Origin: Yinghuangia elevatio
Lineage (GTDB): Bacteria > Actinomycetota > Actinomycetes > Streptomycetales > Streptomycetaceae
NCBI RefSeq assembly: GCF_040649515.1
Contig: NZ_JBEZFP010000028.1
Coordinates: forward strand, 1-64,000
Direction of reading: 5' to 3'
DNA: 64,000 nucleotides
The notes under the pieces were generated by a model. The model was not told the origin of the DNA and did not search any database. It worked only from the letters and a program-made list of their open reading frames with translations. Each line of letters starts with the position of its first letter. The first letter of the stretch is position 1. The position numbers and the translations under genes were made by a program. Below, piece by piece: positions 59,647-64,000 of the stretch.

Positions 59647-60078
59647 ATGGCATATGTCGCTGACGGGGTCATCACCGACGATCAGGCGATCAGGGACTTC
59701 CTGATCACCCACCGCACCTGGGCCGTGGTCGGCCTGAGCGGGAACATGGCCCGCCCCGCGTGGGGCGTCTCGGGGTTCCTCAAGGGCCACGACAAGCGGA
59801 TCGTGCCGGTCCATCCGAAGGCCGAGGCGGTCCACGGCGAGCAGGGCTACGCGCTGCTCGAGGAGATCCCGTTCCCGGTCGACGTCGTCGACGTGTTCGT
59901 CAACGCCGACCTCGCCGAGTCCGTGACCGCACAGGCCGCGGCCATCGGCGCGAAGGCCATCTGGTACCAGCTCGACGTGATCAACGACGACGCGATCGCG
60001 CTCGCCCTCGAAGAGGGCCTCCAGGTGATCGTGGACCGCTGTCCCGCCATCGAGTGGCCCCGGCTGATCGGCGCCTGA
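59647..60078 (+). CDS. CoA-binding protein (CoA_binding/YccU-like), copy 1
   Basis: 143 residues, a single Rossmann domain. RTWAVVGLSGNMARPAWGV, RIVPVHPKAEAVHGEQGY, EEIPFPVDVVDVFVN and AIWYQLDVIND match the YccU-type CoA-binding family. It lacks the ligase domains of succinyl-CoA synthetases. Role unknown, possibly sensing or CoA-dependent protein modification. A near paralog follows 146 bases downstream. Confidence 0.9.
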   Translation: MAYVADGVITDDQAIRDFLITHRTWAVVGLSGNMARPAWGVSGFLKGHDKRIVPVHPKAEAVHGEQGYALLEEIPFPVDVVDVFVNADLAESVTAQAAAIGAKAIWYQLDVINDDAIALALEEGLQVIVDRCPAIEWPRLIGA

Positions 60079-60180
60079 CCCGACTGTTTCGGGCCGGTAA
60101 AACCGCCGCGAATCCTGTGGTTCCGCCCTCGACCCGCAAGCCGCCGAGGCGCACGATGGAGTGCGGACGAAGCGGCCGCA

Positions 60181-60211
60181 CGATCCCCAACACGCACCGA
60201 TCCCCAACACG
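60181..60211. repeat. two 14-bp direct repeats before the second CoA-binding gene
   Basis: cgatccccaacacg occurs at 60181-60194 and 60198-60211, period 17, in the leader 14 bases before ATG 60225. Confidence 0.7.
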
Positions 60212-60224
60212 TGAGGGGCACAGC

Positions 60225-60647
60225 ATGCCGTACGGCGACGACGCGACCATCCGGCGCATCCTCTCCCACCGCACCTGGGCCGTGGTCGGGCTCAGCACCA
60301 ACTCCCACCGCGCGGCCTTCGGGGTGGCCGCCCACCTCCAGCAGTGGGGCAAGCGCATCGTGCCCGTCCATCCCCGGGCGGAGACGGTGCACGGCGAACA
60401 GGGCTACGCGCAGCTCGCCGACATCCCGTTCCCGGTCGACGTGGTCGAGGTCTTCGTCAACTCGAACACCGCGGGCGAAATCGCCGACCAGGCCGTCAAG
60501 ATCGGCGCCAAGGCGGTGTGGTTCCAGCTCGACGTCGTGGACCTGGCCGCCTACGAGCGCACCACGGCCGCGGGGCTCGACATGATCATGGACCGCTGTG
60601 CGGCGGTCACCATGCAGCGCATCGGCCTGGCCGGCGCGGCGGTCTGA
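60225..60647 (+). CDS. CoA-binding protein (YccU-like), copy 2
   Basis: 140 residues. RTWAVVGLSTNSHRAAFGV, RIVPVHPRAETVHGEQGY, ADIPFPVDVVEVFVN and AVWFQLDVVDL align along the whole length with copy 1. ATG 60225 follows GTGAGGGG, a usable Shine-Dalgarno. The two are most likely a tandem duplication; differences lie mainly at the ends, so they may recognise different partners. Confidence 0.9.
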   Translation: MPYGDDATIRRILSHRTWAVVGLSTNSHRAAFGVAAHLQQWGKRIVPVHPRAETVHGEQGYAQLADIPFPVDVVEVFVNSNTAGEIADQAVKIGAKAVWFQLDVVDLAAYERTTAAGLDMIMDRCAAVTMQRIGLAGAAV

Positions 60648-60710
60648 CCGACCGACCGCCGGCCCCACTCAACCGGACCAACCCCACTCACCCGGACTCA
60701 CCCGGACGGG

Positions 60711-61223
60711 CTAACGTCCGGCCTCCTCGCGGAGCTTGCGGCCCTTTTCGGTGGCCTGCGCGTTCAGGTCCGCCTGGAACGCGGTCATCCGCGCCAGCAA
60801 CGCCGGGTCGTGCGCGGCAAGCATGCGCACGGCCAGCAGCCCCGCGTTGCGTGCGCCCGCGACCGAGACGGTGGCGACCGGCACGCCCGCGGGCATCTGC
60901 ACGATCGACAGCAGCGAGTCCATGCCGTCCAGGTACTTGAGCGGCACCGGCACGCCGATGACCGGCAGCGGAGTCACCGACGCGAGCATGCCAGGCAGGT
61001 GGGCGGCGCCGCCGGCGCCCGCGATGATCGCCTTGAGGCCGCGCCCGGCCGCGCCCTCGCCGTACGCGATCATCTCGCGCGGCATGCGGTGCGCCGAGAC
61101 GACGTCGGCCTCGTACGCGATCCCGAACTCGTCCATGACCTCGGCGGCGGCCTTCATCACCGGCCAGTCCGAGTCCGAGCCCATCACGATCCCGACAACC
61201 GGGGACGCGGTCCGTGCCGTCAT
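60711..61223 (-). CDS. purE: 5-(carboxyamino)imidazole ribonucleotide mutase
   Basis: 170 residues, the usual class I PurE size. VGIVMGSDSDWPVMKAA, VVSAHRMPREM with the catalytic His, IAGAGGAAHLPGMLAS and GMDSLLSIVQMPAGVPVAT are PurE motifs. It shifts the carboxylate of N5-CAIR to C4, giving CAIR in purine synthesis. ATG 61223 overlaps the purK stop (ATGA). A 7-bp hairpin (ccggacg/cgtccgg, 60702-60721) spans the stop and may end transcription. Confidence 0.97.
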   Translation of the reverse strand: MTARTASPVVGIVMGSDSDWPVMKAAAEVMDEFGIAYEADVVSAHRMPREMIAYGEGAAGRGLKAIIAGAGGAAHLPGMLASVTPLPVIGVPVPLKYLDGMDSLLSIVQMPAGVPVATVSVAGARNAGLLAVRMLAAHDPALLARMTAFQADLNAQATEKGRKLREEAGR

Positions 61224-62359
61224 TCGGTGATGCTCCCTCGCAGGTAGGCCGCGGCGTGGTCGGCACGCGCGCGCACGTCGTCCAGGTCGTCGCCGCAGAC
61301 GGTGACGTGGCCGACCTTGCGGCCCGGCTTGACGTCCTTGCCGTACATGTGGACCTTCACGCCCGGGTCGCGGGCCATGACGTGCAGGTACGCGTGGTAC
61401 ATGTCGGGGTAGTCGCCGCCGAGCACGTTGACCATGACCGTCCACTTGGCCCGGGCCCGGGGGTCGCCGAGCGGCAGGTCCAGGACGGCCCGCAGGTGGT
61501 TCTCGAACTGCGAGGTCACGGCCCCGTCGATGGTCCAGTGGCCGGAGTTGTGCGGCCGCATCGCCAGCTCGTTGACCAGGATCCGGCCGTCGCGCGTCTC
61601 GAACAGCTCGACCGCGAGGTGGCCGGTCACCCCCAGCTCCCCCGCGATGGTCAGCGCGATGCGCTGCGCCTCGACGGCGCGGTCCTCGGACAGCTCCGGG
61701 GCGGGTGCGATGACCTCGTGGCAGATGCCGTCCACCTGGATGGACTCGACGACCGGGTACGCCACGGCCTGGCCGTGCGGCGAGCGTACGACGCAGGCGG
61801 CCAGCTCACGGGCGAAGTCGACCTTCTCCTCGGCGAGTACCGGGACACCGGCCCGGAAGGGCGCCTCGGCCCCGGCCGCGTCGCGGACCACCCACACGCC
61901 CTTGCCGTCGTAGCCGCCGCGCGTGGTCTTGAGGACGACGGGCCAGCCGCCGACCTCCTCCGCGAACGCGGCGACGTCCGCCGGGTCGGCCACGATGCGG
62001 TTGCGCGGGCACGGCACGCCGATCGCGGCCAGCCGCTCGCGCATCACGCCCTTGTCCTGCGCGTGGACCAGCGCGTCGGGCCCGGGACGCACGACAACGT
62101 CCTCGGCCTCCAGCGCACGCAGGAACGCGGTCGGCACCTGCTCGTGGTCGAACGTCACGACGTCGCACGAACGGGCGAAGTCGCGCAGGTCGTCGAGGTT
62201 CGCCTCGTCCCCGAGGAAGGCGTCGCCGACCACCTGGGCCGCGGACTCGTCGGGGGCGGACGCGAGGACGCGGAAGCGTACGCCGAGGGGGATTGCGGCC
62301 TGATGGGTCATGCGGGCGAGCTGGCCGCCGCCGACCATGCCGACGATCGGGTATGTCAC
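61220..62359 (-). CDS. purK: N5-carboxyaminoimidazole ribonucleotide synthase
   Basis: 379 residues. GTG 62359 gives the family start TYPIVGMVGGGQLARMTHQ; GTG 62365 is close by. The ATP-grasp fold shows VVLKTTRGGYDGKGVWV, VLAEEKVDFARELA and LVNELAMRPHNSGHWT. It uses ATP and bicarbonate to carboxylate AIR to N5-CAIR, which PurE then rearranges. Operon purK-purE. Divergent from the gtrA pair. Confidence 0.97.
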   Translation of the reverse strand: MTYPIVGMVGGGQLARMTHQAAIPLGVRFRVLASAPDESAAQVVGDAFLGDEANLDDLRDFARSCDVVTFDHEQVPTAFLRALEAEDVVVRPGPDALVHAQDKGVMRERLAAIGVPCPRNRIVADPADVAAFAEEVGGWPVVLKTTRGGYDGKGVWVVRDAAGAEAPFRAGVPVLAEEKVDFARELAACVVRSPHGQAVAYPVVESIQVDGICHEVIAPAPELSEDRAVEAQRIALTIAGELGVTGHLAVELFETRDGRILVNELAMRPHNSGHWTIDGAVTSQFENHLRAVLDLPLGDPRARAKWTVMVNVLGGDYPDMYHAYLHVMARDPGVKVHMYGKDVKPGRKVGHVTVCGDDLDDVRARADHAAAYLRGSITE

Positions 62360-62641
62360 GGGCACCAAGGGTATCCGGCCGTCGGCGGCGGGTCGGCCGG
62401 GCGTCCCGGCCCGGCTGTCGGGACGCCGCGGAGGGCCGTCCGGGCGCAACGGGTGGTGCCGGTGGGGCATGGGGGCGTATCGGGGCGGAACGGTCGCCAA
62501 GGCAAGTCATGCCGAGGAACGTGTAAAGACTGTGCAACAGGTCGGTCCCCCGCTCAGGAAGGCAGCCCGGGTCAGCGGCTACCCTCGTGAGGTGAGTCGT
62601 CCGTATACCCACGTGTGCCCGAGGCGCAGTCAGGAGAGCCG

Positions 62642-63142
62642 GTGAGCGCCGCCCCCGCGGAGTCGGAAGCCGAGCCGGGGCGTATCGCCCGCGTCCGCGC
62701 CGAGGTCACGCAGTTCCTCATCGCGGGCGGCCTGGCCTACGCCGTGGACGTCGCGGTGTTCAACCTGTGCCTGTACCTGGGCCTCGACTCGGTCGTCTCC
62801 AAGGTGATCTCGTCGGTGCCGGCGACGATCGTCGCGTACGTGGGCAACCGCTACTGGACGTACCGCCACCGCGAGCGCACCGGCGTCACCCGCGAATACA
62901 CGATGTTCTTCGTGTTCAGCGCCATTGCGGCGGGGATCCAGGCAAGTTGCGTCTTTGTCTCGAACAACCTGCTCGGCTACACCAGCACGCTGGCGGACAA
63001 CATCTCGGGCAACATCGTAGGTATGGCCCTGGGAACTCTCTTCCGGTTCTGGGCGTTCCGTACCTTCGTGTTCAAGCACAAGCGGTCGGAGGCCTCGGCC
63101 ACGACGGAGCCCGCGATGTCCAACGCCGGCGGTACCTCATGA
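62642..63142 (+). CDS. GtrA family membrane protein, copy 1
   Basis: 166 residues. GTG 62642 has AGGAGAG upstream. Four membrane helices; QFLIAGGLAYAVDVAVFN, NRYWTYRHRER and LFRFWAFRTFVFKH are GtrA landmarks. GtrA proteins are thought to flip polyprenyl-phosphate-linked sugars. It overlaps the second copy by 4 bases (ATGA), so the two are translated together. Confidence 0.93.
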   Translation: MSAAPAESEAEPGRIARVRAEVTQFLIAGGLAYAVDVAVFNLCLYLGLDSVVSKVISSVPATIVAYVGNRYWTYRHRERTGVTREYTMFFVFSAIAAGIQASCVFVSNNLLGYTSTLADNISGNIVGMALGTLFRFWAFRTFVFKHKRSEASATTEPAMSNAGGTS

Positions 63143-63645
63143 TCAAGCGCTTGACCTCCGCCTACGGGCGATTCCGGCACCTCGTGCACGAGCTTCTGAA
63201 GTTCGGCGCGGTGGGCGGCTTCGGCGTCGTCGTCAACGTGGTCGTGCTCAACATCTGCCTGAACCACCTCGACCTCGCCCCCGTGCGGTCGACGATCATC
63301 GCCACGGCCGCCGCGATCGCGGTCAACTACCTGGGCAACCGCTACTGGGCGTACCGGCACCGCGGCTCCGAGGACCGGCGCCGCGAGCTGGTGCTCTTCC
63401 TGGTCTTCAGCGGCGTGGGCATGGGCCTGACCGCCGGTGTCGTGGCGATCTCGAACTACGCGCTCGGGTTCACGAGCGTGCTGGCGAACAACATCGCCAA
63501 CTACGCCATCGGCCTGCCGATCGGCACGCTGTTCCGCTTCTGGTCGTACCGCACGTGGGTCTTCACCGGTACGCACACCGCGGCGGAGCTGGACCGCGAG
63601 GCCGCCCGCCTGGTCGAGGAGGAGTCGACGCCCACCGGGCGCTGA
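63139..63645 (+). CDS. GtrA family membrane protein, copy 2
   Basis: 168 residues, four membrane helices. ELLKFGAVGGFGVVVNVVV, NRYWAYRHRGSE and GTLFRFWSYRTWVF are the same motifs as copy 1. The adjacent similar proteins may form a heterodimer, like other small flippase-type families, or serve different lipid-linked sugars. ATG 63139 overlaps the first copy's stop. Confidence 0.93.
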   Translation: MIKRLTSAYGRFRHLVHELLKFGAVGGFGVVVNVVVLNICLNHLDLAPVRSTIIATAAAIAVNYLGNRYWAYRHRGSEDRRRELVLFLVFSGVGMGLTAGVVAISNYALGFTSVLANNIANYAIGLPIGTLFRFWSYRTWVFTGTHTAAELDREAARLVEEESTPTGR

Positions 63646-63673
63646 CACCTCGGACCGCCTCCACAGGCCCTCA

Positions 63674-63688
63674 GCCGCCCTCAGCGGC
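63674..63688. terminator. short hairpin between gtrA copy 2 and the kinase gene
   Basis: gccgc and gcggc arms around cctca, between convergent genes. The stem is only 5 bp and there is no U-tract, so this is weak. Confidence 0.3.
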
Positions 63689-63760
63689 GGCCTGGGACGT
63701 CGTCCGGTCGGCAAGGACGGGCGAGGGCGTCGGCAAGGCCAGGACGCCCCTCAGCCGCCG

Positions 63761-64000
63761 TCAGCCGTCCTTCCCGCCGGCTTCCCCGGGGTAGGCGGCC
63801 AGGAAGACCGCGAAAACCGGCGGACGCAGCTGCAGCAGCTCCAGGCGTCCTCCGTCGGCTTCCGCGAGGTCGCGGGCCACCGCGAGGCCCAGGCCCGTCG
63901 AGTTGCGCCCGCTCACCGCGCGCTCGAACACCCGTGCGCCCAGCACGTCCGAAACCCCGGCACCCTCGTCCTCCACCTCGACGACGACCGACGTGCCGGT
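63761..64000 (-). CDS. histidine kinase, C-terminal ATPase end only (5' part beyond the window)
   Basis: The last 79 residues are visible. VVVEVEDEGAGVSD is the ATP-binding G1 box and GLGLAVARDLAEADGG the G2 box of HATPase_c, so this is the end of a sensor kinase. It is followed by LLQLRPPVFAVFLAA and a short tail. The sensor and His box lie off the right edge. Confidence 0.88.
   Translation of the reverse strand, partial: TGTSVVVEVEDEGAGVSDVLGARVFERAVSGRNSTGLGLAVARDLAEADGGRLELLQLRPPVFAVFLAAYPGEAGGKDG

Noticed and set aside
1..64000. CRISPR arrays, tRNA, rRNA and insertion sequences
   Set aside because: I found only simple tandem repeats without spacers, no tRNA-like cloverleaf or rRNA sequence, and no transposase motif or matching terminal repeats around the AAA-RloB cassette.

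Overview
The window reads as the chromosome of a very GC-rich actinomycete of the Streptomycetaceae type. GC-biased third positions run throughout, GTG starts and 4-base ATGA/GTGA gene overlaps are common, and the gene content is typical of that group: F420 cofactor genes, several LytR-CpsA-Psr (LCP) proteins, TIGR03089, and a purE-purK-gtrA block. I saw no rRNA, tRNA, CRISPR array or insertion sequence.

Layout. 1-8.8 kb: a GT-C (GT87-type) membrane mannosyltransferase-like gene cut by the left edge, a membrane-anchored molybdopterin oxidoreductase with a small membrane partner, a methyltransferase/DUF2064/GT2 cassette, a two-component pair, and a sugar-nucleotide epimerase. 9-11.3 kb: fbiA-fbiB for coenzyme F420. 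11.5-13.5 kb: an AAA ATPase plus RloB-type two-gene cassette with lower GC, one TTA codon in each gene and a hairpin upstream, which looks like an acquired defence module. 13.6-18 kb: an AlkA-like DNA glycosylase, a GT4, a secreted PGRP amidase and a TIGR03089 protein.

18-51.9 kb is a cell-wall glycopolymer island. It holds four consecutive LCP genes and a secreted beta-propeller. It then has all five enzymes expected to convert UDP-GlcNAc to UDP-2,3-diacetamido-2,3-dideoxymannuronic acid (WbpA/B/E/D/I-like). A glycosyltransferase and a TagGH/Wzm-Wzt-type ABC exporter follow, then seven glycosyltransferase genes. One of these is a 1197-residue fusion of two GT families that also occur nearby as separate genes. 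Two more LCP genes close the block. The simplest reading is that an acidic wall polymer is made in the cytoplasm, exported by the ABC transporter and attached to peptidoglycan by LCP proteins.

52-64 kb: an HSP90-family ATPase followed by a large TPR protein, an acyl-CoA dehydrogenase with a palindromic operator candidate, UDP-glucose 6-dehydrogenase, tandem CoA-binding proteins, purE/purK, a pair of overlapping GtrA membrane proteins, and the 3' end of a histidine kinase cut by the right edge.

Several genes show a -10-like hexamer 6-7 bases before the start codon and no Shine-Dalgarno, which suggests leaderless transcripts. Start codons were chosen from Shine-Dalgarno sites, overlaps, leaderless signatures or family N-termini. 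All functions are inferred from visible motifs and family knowledge; no database search was run.
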